Made by a program: the position numbers and the translations under genes. Positions 1 to 5,945 of a stretch of DNA of 8,580 nt are shown piece by piece. The first letter of the stretch is position 1; every line of letters begins with the position of its first letter. A model generated the notes under the pieces. The model did no database searches. It saw only the letters and a program-made list of their open reading frames with translations, and was not told where the DNA came from. The DNA comes from Desulfobacteraceae bacterium. GTDB lineage: Bacteria; Desulfobacterota; DSM-4660; Desulfatiglandales; HGW-15. The stretch lies in assembly GCA_003819975.1 (NCBI GenBank), contig RPPU01000159.1, positions 1 through 8,580 on the forward strand, in the 5' to 3' direction.

Positions 1-356
1 AGAGCCCGGCCGATTCCCTTCCGGGCCCATTCGGGGTGCACGAAAAACGCCCGGATCTTAGCGGGATCAATTGCGGGGTCCAGCTCGGCCGGATCGCGGG
101 ACTCGCGCTTGTCGCTCCCGAAAAGAGTTTTTCTTTTGCTCCAGCCGCCGCAACCTACCAACAGCCCGCCGGCTTCCACAACAAAATAGGTCCCGTCCTT
201 AATAAGCTGGGTGTCGACGCCAAAGGCGCCTTGCAGCGCACCTTCAATTTGTTCCGGCGTATAATCCTGCGCGCTCAACCCGCGCGCGGATAAGGCAATC
301 AGTTTTTCGATCTCCGGGCAATCGTTCAGTTCGGCTTTACGGATTTTGTATTTCAT
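1..356 (-). CDS. GNAT family N-acetyltransferase, partial (C-terminus beyond window)
   Basis: Reading the minus strand from the ATG at 354-356 gives 118 uninterrupted codons to the window edge, starting MKYKIRKAELNDCPEIEKLI. This is a typical GNAT opening: strand 1, then the 'D...I..L' helix. The central part has VGCGGWSKRKTLFG, and near the edge IRAFFVHPEWARKGIGRAL. The latter is GNAT motif A, whose RKGIGR loop binds the pyrophosphate of acetyl-CoA. GNAT enzymes transfer an acetyl group from acetyl-CoA to an amine; the substrate cannot be told here. The family usually runs 150-175 residues, so about a third is missing. The gene diverges from everything downstream. Its ribosome binding site is weak (TAGG about 9 bases upstream on the minus strand). 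The family assignment is firm; the specific function is unknown. Confidence 0.92.
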   Translation of the reverse strand, partial: MKYKIRKAELNDCPEIEKLIALSARGLSAQDYTPEQIEGALQGAFGVDTQLIKDGTYFVVEAGGLLVGCGGWSKRKTLFGSDKRESRDPAELDPAIDPAKIRAFFVHPEWARKGIGRA

Positions 357-424
357 GGTTTTGACCTAACAGAATGAACAGGATTTTTGTAAGAGTGATC
401 GGTTGATCACCTAAAATTTTTTTT

Positions 425-453
425 ACCACAGATAACCACGGATGGCCACCGAT
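425..453. repeat. degenerate ACCACGGATGG-type dispersed intergenic repeat
   Basis: The sequence ACCACAGATAACCACGGATG and the bases after it show an internal CCAC-spaced periodicity. In my recollection such phrases recur in intergenic regions of many bacterial genomes. A related phrase rich in CACGAAA follows mazF at 1187-1216. The class is recognised by eye only, and no function is known to me. Confidence 0.4.
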
Positions 454-551
454 TTTTGGTCGAATTAGTGGCCTGATAATATTTTGTTTAAGCGAGATTG
501 TAAATATGCTATCTATTTGAATTTGCATTTATTATACAATAACAATTCATT

Positions 552-599
552 TTTTGTATATATTGACAGTTATGGTTATATACGGGATAATATACAAAA
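552..599 (+). promoter_or_regulatory. mazEF promoter framed by a 10-bp inverted repeat (candidate autoregulatory operator)
   Basis: A -35 box TTGACA (563-568) and a -10 box GATAAT (586-591) are separated by 17 bases, close to the sigma-70 ideal. The arms TTTTGTATAT (552-561) and ATATACAAAA (590-599) are perfect inverted repeats symmetric around 575-576. One arm covers the base just before the -35, and the other covers the end of the -10. A further half-site-like TTATATAC lies at 576-583 in the spacer. Antitoxins of the ribbon-helix-helix class usually repress their own operon by binding palindromic DNA at the promoter. That this repeat is the operator is inference; the promoter elements are directly visible. 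Confidence 0.7.
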
Positions 600-635
600 T
601 TATAAACATAATTATCCATGCAGAAAGGTATGTAG

Positions 636-869
636 ATGAAAACCGTGCAAATGACCTTAGGTGAGGATTTGATCGCCGAAATCGATAGGGTTGCGGCGCA
701 GATAGGGACCACCCGTTCGGAATTCACGCGGCAAGCGCTTCGTGAAGCGCTTGCGCAGATGAAAGAAAAGGAAAAAGAAGCCCGACACAAACAGGGTTAT
801 CTGAAAAAGCCGGTGAAAAAAGACGAATTCAGTGATTGGGAAAATGAACTGGAATGGGGTGACGCATGA
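636..869 (+). CDS. ribbon-helix-helix (CopG/Arc-like) antitoxin of a MazEF-type pair
   Basis: This 77-residue protein starts MKTVQMTLGEDLIAEIDRVA and continues ...GTTRSEFTRQALREAL. A short beta strand (KTVQMTL) followed by two helices with a 'TRSEF.R.AL' turn is the RHH DNA-binding fold, at about residues 2-45. The acidic, charged tail (residues 48-77, ending DWENELEWGDA) is the kind of segment that wraps and blocks the MazF toxin. The start is supported by AGAAAGG (622-628), seven bases upstream. Its stop overlaps the toxin ATG in an ATGA (866-869), the usual translational coupling of antitoxin and toxin. It probably represses its own promoter just upstream. Calling it mazE is by function; the fold is RHH rather than the AbrB-type fold of E. 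coli MazE. Confidence 0.9.
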   Translation: MKTVQMTLGEDLIAEIDRVAAQIGTTRSEFTRQALREALAQMKEKEKEARHKQGYLKKPVKKDEFSDWENELEWGDA

Positions 870-1186
870 AACGCGGAGAAGTGCGGTGGTATAGGTTCAT
901 TCAGCCGGATAAAAAAAGGCCGGTCGTTATTTTGACCCGTCAGTCGGCTTTGGAATTTTTAGGAGAGGTCACGGTGGCGCCGGTGACATCGGTTATCCGG
1001 GATATTCCTTCGGAGGTTCTACTTGGAAAAGAAGACGGTCTTCCAAAGGATTGTACCGTCAATTTGGATCATATTCAGACCGTGGCCAAAGAAAAGATCG
1101 GCGGATTGATCGGTACGCTTAATGAAGAAAAAATGCAGGCGTTGAAATCGGCTCTTCTGTTTTCTTTGGGTTTCAAGGAAAATTAA
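866..1186 (+). CDS. mazF: MazF/PemK-family endoribonuclease toxin
   Basis: This 106-residue protein matches the MazF/PemK family in length and motif order. It has MKRGEVRW at the N-terminus, KKRPVVILTR at residues 16-25, TVAPVTSVIRDIPSEVLL at 36-53, and GLPKDCTVNLDHIQTV in the second half. Arg18 and Thr41 line up with the catalytic Arg/Thr pair of MazF toxins, so the enzyme looks intact. MazF proteins cut single-stranded mRNA at short specific sequences and stop growth when the unstable antitoxin is lost; the cleavage sequence cannot be read from the gene. It overlaps the antitoxin gene by four bases, and GGGGTG (856-861) inside the antitoxin gene can serve as the ribosome binding site. Confidence 0.95.
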   Translation: MKRGEVRWYRFIQPDKKRPVVILTRQSALEFLGEVTVAPVTSVIRDIPSEVLLGKEDGLPKDCTVNLDHIQTVAKEKIGGLIGTLNEEKMQALKSALLFSLGFKEN

Positions 1187-1510
1187 ACCACGAAATGCGC
1201 GAAAAACATGAAAATAAGCCATAGAAATAACCGGACCGGAGATTCCATCGTGACGCTGGGAACCTAAAAAAATTGTCCCTGCCGATAGAGGTCGGTAGGG
1301 ACAATGAGGAATAATCCTTCTCTTTGCGGCTGCAAGAATGAGAATTTGGGGGCAAGAAGAATTGATCGCGTTTTCAAGTTCAACCGATATTAAACTTTTT
1401 ATTATGTTAATTCAGGTAGTTGTATAAATAAAAGACAAAATTAGCTACTTAATTATTTAGTATTTATAAGCGTTTGATTTTTTGTTAAAAATGAGACATG
1501 CTGAAACTAC
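1187..1510. other. intergenic region between mazEF and abiE operons
   Basis: This 324-base gap has no supported gene. In order it holds a CACGAAA-type low-complexity phrase (1187-1216), a strong hairpin (1272-1305, listed separately) and a very AT-rich stretch (1387-1500) that probably carries the abiE promoter. I could not pick a convincing -35/-10 pair. The 8-bp inverted repeat TATAAATA (1423-1430) and TATTTATA (1461-1468), plus an imperfect pair around 1408-1421 and 1443-1455, are possible AbiEi operator sites. AbiEi antitoxins are known to bind inverted repeats in their own promoter; the match here is only suggestive. Confidence 0.5.
1272..1305 (-). terminator. 14-bp hairpin; minus-strand terminator shape or dispersed palindrome
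   Basis: Arms 1272-1285 (ATTGTCCCTGCCGA) and 1292-1305 (TCGGTAGGGACAAT) pair over 14 bp with a single G-T wobble and a 6-base loop. On the minus strand the stem is followed by a T-run (complement of the A-run at 1266-1272), which is the layout of a rho-independent terminator. No minus-strand gene in the window needs one. On the plus strand, behind mazF, there is no T-run. The GTAGGGA arm resembles the GTAGGGG palindromes at 3244-3271 and 7898-7955, so it may simply be a member of that repeat class. Confidence 0.5.
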
Positions 1511-2161
1511 ATGTTAAAAACGAGTGACGTTATGTCTCGATCCGATCAGTATGTAAATCGTGAGAAAAATTCCCAAAGGATGATGGGCAGAATTAAAAAG
1601 CTCGGCGGACAATTCCGTATGGCGCAGGCCATTGCCGCAGGAATCAGCCGGCGCAGGCTCTATTCACTCCGGGATCAGGGAATGATCGAACAGATTTCTC
1701 GAGGTGTTTACCGGCTCTCTGAGATGCCTCCGCTATCGAATTTCGATATTGTGGCCGTATCCATCCGTGTTCCCCAGACGGTCATCTGTCTTGTTTCCGC
1801 GCTATCCTTTCACAACCTCACCACCCAGATCCCTCATGCGGTCGATATCGCGCTCATAAAGGGTTCGCGGATTCCGCGTATTGATTTTCCACCTGTTTCC
1901 GTGCATCGACTTAGCAAGCCGTGTTTTAAGGCCGGAATTCAAGAGCATATGATTGATGGGGTGAATGTAAAAATTTACGATCCTGAAAAGACATTGGTGG
2001 ATTGTTTTAAATTCAGAAACCAGATCGGTAAGGAAATCGCCCTGGAAGCGCTTAAGTTTTACCGCGCGCGAATGCGTCTGAATATTGATGCTCTCATGGG
2101 GTATGCTCGGGTGTGCCGGGTGGAGAAGGTGATCAAACCGTATCTGGAGGCAATGCTGTGA
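1511..2161 (+). CDS. abiEi: AbiEi-type antitoxin of a type IV toxin-antitoxin (abortive infection) system
   Basis: The 216-residue product has an N-terminal winged-helix domain at about residues 27-72: GRIKKLGGQFRMAQAIAAGISRRRLYSLRDQG and then ISRGVYRL. This 'A...GI.r..Ly.L...G.i...sRGvYrl' signature is that of AbiEi antitoxins. The C-terminal half (VSALSFHNLTTQIPHAVDIAL, VKIYDPEKTLVDCFKFRNQIG) matches the AbiEi C-terminal domain that counters the toxin without direct binding and assists DNA binding. The start is uncertain: the ATG at 1511 has no clear ribosome binding site, and the ATG at 1532 (residue 8) is equally possible. The next gene overlaps by four bases. AbiE systems stop phage spread and stabilise replicons; this family role is established, but its activity here is inferred. 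Confidence 0.92.
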   Translation: MLKTSDVMSRSDQYVNREKNSQRMMGRIKKLGGQFRMAQAIAAGISRRRLYSLRDQGMIEQISRGVYRLSEMPPLSNFDIVAVSIRVPQTVICLVSALSFHNLTTQIPHAVDIALIKGSRIPRIDFPPVSVHRLSKPCFKAGIQEHMIDGVNVKIYDPEKTLVDCFKFRNQIGKEIALEALKFYRARMRLNIDALMGYARVCRVEKVIKPYLEAML

Positions 2162-3072
2162 CTTCCAAACACCTGAAAAACGTGGCAGCATCCATCAGGC
2201 AACGTCTACTCAACATGGCCAAAACAGAACAGAGGTCATTCGAAGAACTGGTCAGACTCTATGCCATGGAGCGGTTTCTTTATCGCTTAAGCCGATCACC
2301 TCATTCCACAAAGTTCATTCTTAAAGGCGCGCTCATGTTACGCGTTTGGTATGCCGATTTCGGCCGTCCTACAATGGATATTGATATGTTGGGCCGGACA
2401 AGTAATGATCCAACCATTCTGCAAAATATGGTGCGCGATATCTGCAGCGTTCAGGTTGAAGATGACGGCCTTTTATTCGATCCAGCCAGCGTGCAGAGCG
2501 AAGCCATCACAAAAGATTCCGAATATCTTGGTTTAAGGATTTTACTTAATGCAAGGATGGAAACCATGCGACTGCGCTTGCAGTTGGATATCGGATTCGG
2601 TGATAGGGTATATCCATCGCCCACGCAAGTCAGGATCCCGACGCTTCTGAAACATCCCGAACCGGTTCTTATGGGTTACACCATGGAGAGCGCCATTGCC
2701 GAGAAGTTTCACGCCATGATCGAATTGGGAGAGCTTAACAGCAGGATGAAGGATTTCTATGATGTTTGGATGCTTGCAAAGCAGTGTGATTTCGATGGTC
2801 ATTCGTTAGGATCGGCTATCGAGAAGACATTTATATCACGCCAAAAGATGATGCCCGATCGGATAGCCGCTTTTAGCGATTCCTTTATTGAAGCGAAACA
2901 ATCGCAATGGCGGGCGTTTATACGTAAAAATAGACTGGCCGGTTTACCGGAAAAGTTTGTTGATGTTGTAGCCGCCCTAGAAAGGTTTCTTAAGCCTATG
3001 GCAGAATCCATCAAGGAGAATCATACAATAAAGGGAACTTGGAAAGCCGGCGGTCCATGGCAGATGAGTTGA
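2158..3072 (+). CDS. abiEii: AbiEii-type nucleotidyltransferase toxin
   Basis: The start chosen is the GTG at 2158, which overlaps the abiEi stop as GTGA and has GGAGG (2146-2150) seven bases upstream. An ATG at 2113 is in frame but lies deep inside abiEi. The 304-residue product has the AbiEii/DUF1814 nucleotidyltransferase motifs in order. These are KGALML (Lys56-Gly57), RPTMDIDML (Arg70, Thr72, Asp74, Asp76 as metal ligands), LQLDIGFGD (Asp144), then AEKFHAMI (Glu182, Lys183) and RMKDFYDVW (Arg196 to Asp202). All expected catalytic residues are present, so the toxin looks functional. Such enzymes transfer nucleotides from NTP to a target; related toxins modify the tRNA acceptor end. It works with the upstream AbiEi antitoxin. 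Confidence 0.93.
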   Translation: MTSKHLKNVAASIRQRLLNMAKTEQRSFEELVRLYAMERFLYRLSRSPHSTKFILKGALMLRVWYADFGRPTMDIDMLGRTSNDPTILQNMVRDICSVQVEDDGLLFDPASVQSEAITKDSEYLGLRILLNARMETMRLRLQLDIGFGDRVYPSPTQVRIPTLLKHPEPVLMGYTMESAIAEKFHAMIELGELNSRMKDFYDVWMLAKQCDFDGHSLGSAIEKTFISRQKMMPDRIAAFSDSFIEAKQSQWRAFIRKNRLAGLPEKFVDVVAALERFLKPMAESIKENHTIKGTWKAGGPWQMS

Positions 3073-3361
3073 ATTTCAAGAAAGGGGAATTGAAGGAAAA
3101 AAGGAATGTGCAAAAATGCACTTTGCTTGACTGGAAAAATTAAAGCATAAACCATAAATCATGGGACAATTTTAAGCAACACAAAATTGTGTACACACGG
3201 AATGCACGGAAGGAGCAATCCTACACTGGATCCCTCTTTGTCTGTAGGGGTTCAAAATTTTTAGCCCCTACCATGAACAGAGATGCAGAAACGTAGATAG
3301 AAAAACCTTGGTGTCTTTGCGGCTTTGTGTGAGCAAGATTCAGAGTTTCGGTCCAGGGATT
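3073..3361. other. intergenic region downstream of abiEii
   Basis: No gene is supported in these 289 bases. Small dyads occur: GTGCA/TGCAC around an AAAA loop (3108-3121), which could be a weak terminator for abiE, and the palindrome ACACAAAATTGTGT (3179-3192). A GTAGGGG palindrome (3244-3271) follows. The last part, 3306-3333, reads as 'CTTGGTGTCTTTGCGGCTTTG', resembling the low-complexity 'ctttgcg..tttgtgtgag' phrases that recur between genes in many bacteria. No good sigma-70 promoter for the next gene was found. Confidence 0.5.
3244..3271. repeat. 28-bp near-perfect palindrome with GTAGGGG/CCCCTAC ends
   Basis: Arms GTAGGGG (3244-3250) and CCCCTAC (3265-3271) are perfect, and the interior TTCAAAATTTTTAG continues the symmetry with one G-T wobble and one mismatch. 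It shares its ends with the larger hairpin at 7898-7955 and resembles the arm of the hairpin at 1272-1305, which suggests a dispersed repeat family. No protein is encoded and its function is unknown. Confidence 0.65.
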
Positions 3362-4126
3362 ATGGCGAAAAAGAACAAAAAGATCTATAAAAACGATGCG
3401 ATTCTTCCGCCTATTGAATTGAATTTATCGTCGAATGAGGATGCGGAGCCGGCGATACGGGTTGTTGTGGATTGTAAAGAAAATATTTCCGAAGCAGCCC
3501 TGGAGCGATTATGGAAAAGGTTAAGACTGATCCATCCGGAGGAGTTTCGGCATTTGAATTGTGTGCGTATTGTAAGCTCTTCGGCATTAAATTTAAAAAC
3601 CCACGTGCCAGCGCAAGGCTGTTATCAACCGACTACAAACGAGCACAAAGCGGAAGTATGGATCTCAAGTGAATTATTTGCCTTTAAAGATAAAATCCTG
3701 TCCTTTTTTAATTGGCTAACTTTTAGTGATCGACTCTTTGAGGTCCTTTATCATGAGATCGGGCATCATAAGGCTGCTCATACGCCCATGGTGTCCCAAC
3801 ATAAGCATGAAGCCTATGCGGAAAAGTTCATGCTGGCTTATAAAAAGGCCTGGATGAAGAATCATGGTCCTTCGCTTTTGATTCGAAAAGCGGTTGCGTT
3901 ACTGATTTTGACTCTAACAGTTCCTTTTATGTTGATTTTCCGTTGCATAAAACCCAAAGACCCAATGCCAAAATTAGTTTTGAAAAGGATTTTTAGGCGA
4001 ATATCCCGGGAAGAATATAATCGGCAATTTGAAATTATTTTACATAGTAACGATCAGAACAAGAAGAAAAGAAAATGGATCCATCCGCTTGAGAAATTGA
4101 AATATCGTAAAAAATTTCATATTTAA
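3362..4126 (+). CDS. putative zinc metallopeptidase (HEXXH) with a membrane segment; ImmA/IrrE-like
   Basis: The product is 254 residues from the ATG at 3362 (AGGG four bases upstream). A longer frame starts at a TTG at 3308, but that extension lies in repeat-like DNA. Residues 129-140 read LYHEIGHHKAAH, a classical HEXXH zinc site (His131, Glu132, His135). The following HEAYAEKFMLAY offers Glu150 or Glu154 as third ligand and resembles the 'E.eA..FA..L' helix of ImmA/IrrE (DUF955) peptidases. A strand before it, GCYQPTTNEHKAEVWISSEL, also fits that layout. One hydrophobic segment (about 177-193, AVALLILTLTVPFMLIF) follows and then a very basic tail, so the protein may sit at the membrane. 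It is the first gene of a possible unit with the next two, 44 bases from the second. Function and substrate are unknown; the ImmA resemblance is inference. Confidence 0.75.
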   Translation: MAKKNKKIYKNDAILPPIELNLSSNEDAEPAIRVVVDCKENISEAALERLWKRLRLIHPEEFRHLNCVRIVSSSALNLKTHVPAQGCYQPTTNEHKAEVWISSELFAFKDKILSFFNWLTFSDRLFEVLYHEIGHHKAAHTPMVSQHKHEAYAEKFMLAYKKAWMKNHGPSLLIRKAVALLILTLTVPFMLIFRCIKPKDPMPKLVLKRIFRRISREEYNRQFEIILHSNDQNKKKRKWIHPLEKLKYRKKFHI

Positions 4127-4170
4127 CTGAATGTCGGAATATAATATTTTCAAAATAGGAACAGGATGTC

Positions 4171-5334
4171 ATGATAGATAGAATCAGGCAAATAGACAAT
4201 TGGTGGAGATCTTTTTCTATAGAAAATAAGAAAATTTCGGAGAGGTTCGAAAAATCCGATAACTTTGATATTGTGAGTTTTATGCGGGAGAATCTCGAAT
4301 CTATTCATCCCAGTTTAATGTGGGAATACGGGCCAGCCATAAATTGTGTTGGACATAGGCTTGTCATTACACCGGAAAATCGCATGGACCTTCGACCTTT
4401 GGTTAATGAAATTATTAAAAGAGCTCCGGATATCCGGGGATGGGAATTCTATTCTTATCGTTTGAAAGAGGATTTAAAGAGAGTTAAAACGATGGTAAAG
4501 GCACGAACCGGCAGTGATCTGGCCGAATTGTGTTTTAGTGGGGAAGTGAATAGATTTAATAAGATTGATTTATTTTTTATTGTGTTGAATGACGCGAATA
4601 AAGAAATGCATGCAAAAATTCACCATCAAGCCTTTGTGGCGGTTGAGAGTATAGTTGGTGAGGAAACCTTGAATAAATGGATTGGTGCGATTGAGTATGG
4701 GGCCGCATCGCAAATAGATAAAACCTATTATCCTATTAGTAAGCTTTCAGTTTGGGTGGATAATCAAATTCAAACGATTAAAAGAAATTTACCCGACAAA
4801 CCATTTTTCAAAAGGCATGATGATAGGAAAGGGGCTATTTATAAAATTGAACCTCAGAAAAAATCGGAATATCCAAAACAAATGGATCTATTTGTTGGAA
4901 AGACTATATGCCAGCCTTTATGGGAAAATGCACATAATGGCGAATTATTTTGTTCAGAGCGTTTTTCAAGGTTTGGAGAAATATTTTGTTATGTGAAAAT
5001 TGACGGCAGAGGTGATTTATCAGAAGAGTGTTTTAAGGATAAATCCGAAATTGAAGATGCTTTGGATCATGCTCTTATTTCCGTCGAATTAGGTTGCTGT
5101 ATAGGAGGCGGAACAGGTTTACATTATTCCTACATAGATCTCGCTCTTACAGACATGGAAAAAGGCTTTGGGATTGTAAAAGATGTGCTCTGTAAAGGAA
5201 AGATTACAAAGCGAGCATGGATACTATTTTTTGACTCCGAACTTGAATCGAAATGGATTGGGATTTGGGACGATTCGCCACCTCCTCCGTTGCCCGATTA
5301 TGAAAATGAAGAGAAAGGAAAAACTTATGGTTGA
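4171..5334 (+). CDS. conserved-looking protein of unknown function, 387 residues
   Basis: The ATG at 4171 is preceded by AGGA (4163-4166). I cannot assign a family with confidence. Visible marks are an aromatic start (NWWRSF, residues 10-15), the segment MWEYGPAINCVGHRLVITPE (50-69), RAPDIRGWEFYSYR (84-97), a glycine-rich CCIGGGTG (309-316), and a proline-rich acidic end, WDDSPPPPLPDYENEE (366-381). The pattern of an FW/WW start, 'LVIT', 'AP.i.GW.F' and mixed alpha/beta content recalls a group of uncharacterised bacterial proteins, but this is from memory only. No signal peptide or membrane segment is seen, so it is probably cytoplasmic. Its last eight bases overlap the start of the selenoprotein gene, so the two are probably co-translated and may work together. 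Confidence 0.8.
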   Translation: MIDRIRQIDNWWRSFSIENKKISERFEKSDNFDIVSFMRENLESIHPSLMWEYGPAINCVGHRLVITPENRMDLRPLVNEIIKRAPDIRGWEFYSYRLKEDLKRVKTMVKARTGSDLAELCFSGEVNRFNKIDLFFIVLNDANKEMHAKIHHQAFVAVESIVGEETLNKWIGAIEYGAASQIDKTYYPISKLSVWVDNQIQTIKRNLPDKPFFKRHDDRKGAIYKIEPQKKSEYPKQMDLFVGKTICQPLWENAHNGELFCSERFSRFGEIFCYVKIDGRGDLSEECFKDKSEIEDALDHALISVELGCCIGGGTGLHYSYIDLALTDMEKGFGIVKDVLCKGKITKRAWILFFDSELESKWIGIWDDSPPPPLPDYENEEKGKTYG

Positions 5335-5944
5335 GACAAAAATCCTTGAAGCTTTCTCCGATTATGTCTGACCCTGGTGCTATTTCAGTACCGGGCGTAT
5401 TGAAAAACTAAAAGAGAATTATGAGATCGAGGTGAAGTGGACTGCTTTTCCGTTGCATCCGGAAACACCGGAAGAGGGCCTGTCTCTGGCGCAGCTTTTC
5501 GGCGGGCGGATTAGGGACCTTGATGCGGCCCAAAAACGATTGAAGCAAGTGGCGCAGGATTTAGGGTTGCCGTTGAGCGACCGAAGCATGACTTACAACA
5601 GCCGCTTGGCTCAGGAACTGGGCAAATGGGCGGAAACGCAAGGCAAAGGGGATGCTTTTCATGAGGCGGTGTTCCGGGCCTATTTTGTAGATTGCATTAA
5701 TATCGGCAAGATCGACGAGTTGGTGAAGCTGACAAAATCCTTGGGACTGCCGGAACAGGAAGTACGGTTCGCGTTGGAGCAGAGGACATACAAAGAGGCA
5801 GTGGATGCGGATTGGGCTCGTTCGCGTGAGAAGGGGGTTTCGGTTGTGCCAACCTTCATGATGGACGACCGGGCGGTCGAAGGGGCGCAGTCTTATGAAG
5901 TGTTGGAAAGATTATTTATTTCCTGCGGTGTCAAAAAACGATAA
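5327..5944 (+). CDS. DsbA/FrnE-family thioredoxin-fold selenoprotein with UPWC active site (in-frame TGA = Sec)
   Basis: Starting at the ATG at 5327 (AAAGGA at 5314-5319, seven bases upstream), the frame reads MVETKILEAFSDYV, then TGA (5369-5371), then PWCYFSTGRIEKL and on to TAA at 5942-5944. The TGA falls exactly on the first Cys of the CPWC redox motif of FrnE-like DsbA proteins ('SDFVCPWCYIG'), giving U15-P16-W17-C18. The rest of the family pattern is intact: an insert helical domain with FHEAVFRAYF (111-120), the cis-Pro loop VSVVPTF (Pro175), and GAQSYEVLERLF. Length (205 residues) is normal and no other stop or frameshift interrupts it. There is no signal peptide, as for cytoplasmic FrnE-type oxidoreductases. 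Such proteins carry out thiol-disulfide exchange; Sec at the attacking position would raise nucleophilicity. The alternative, a nonsense mutation, would have to hit this one codon. A gene caller would start it wrongly at the GTG at 5432. Confidence 0.88.
5383..5405 (+). promoter_or_regulatory. candidate bacterial SECIS element downstream of the Sec UGA
   Basis: The arms UUUCAGUAC (5383-5391) and GUAUUGAAA (5397-5405) pair over 9 bp with one G-U wobble, closing the 5-base loop CGGGC (5392-5396). The loop starts 21 bases after the UGA and has G as its second base. Bacterial SECIS hairpins are expected roughly 16-37 bases after the UGA with a G in the first two loop bases, and this fits. SelB would bind the loop to deliver Sec-tRNA. 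A competing hairpin (5372-5395, CCC[U]GGUGCU with AGUACCGGG) starts directly at the UGA and also has a bulged U; which one forms needs a folding calculation. Confidence 0.6.
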
Positions 5945-5945
5945 A

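Larger units (their letters stand above)
357..635. other. intergenic region between divergent GNAT and mazEF genes
   Basis: No credible gene is seen in this 279-base gap. It holds a small hairpin (GTGATC 395-400, GATCAC 405-410) followed six bases later by a run of eight T (417-424). This could be a weak plus-strand terminator, although no gene is seen that would need one. Next come a low-complexity ACCACAGATAACCACGG-type tract (425-453) and then an AT-rich stretch with the mazEF promoter (listed separately). Confidence 0.6.

Noticed and set aside
36..293. Plus-strand 85-codon frame
   Set aside because: It is antisense to the GNAT gene, which has clear family motifs; the plus-strand peptide has no recognisable features.
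2113..2157. ATG at 2113 as the abiEii start
   Set aside because: It lies 48 bases inside abiEi, whereas the GTG at 2158 has GGAGG at the right spacing and a GTGA overlap typical of coupled genes.
3127..3158. TTGACT with CATAAA as promoter for the 3362 gene
   Set aside because: Spacings to the possible -10 boxes are 13 or 20 bases, outside the usual 16-18 range.
3308..3361. TTG at 3308 as start of the metallopeptidase gene
   Set aside because: The extra 18 residues are encoded by repeat-like intergenic DNA, and the ATG at 3362 gives a natural basic N-terminus.
5327..5371. The TGA at 5369-5371 as a true stop ending a short gene, with a separate gene starting at the GTG at 5432
   Set aside because: The two pieces join in one frame into a complete FrnE/DsbA protein, the GTG lacks a good ribosome binding site and would drop the active site, and the TGA sits on the catalytic Cys position.
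5369..5371. Genetic code with UGA reassigned to Trp or Gly
   Set aside because: Four other genes here end with UGA at the expected length (mazE, abiEi, abiEii and the 4171 gene), and the homologous residue is Cys, not Trp or Gly.
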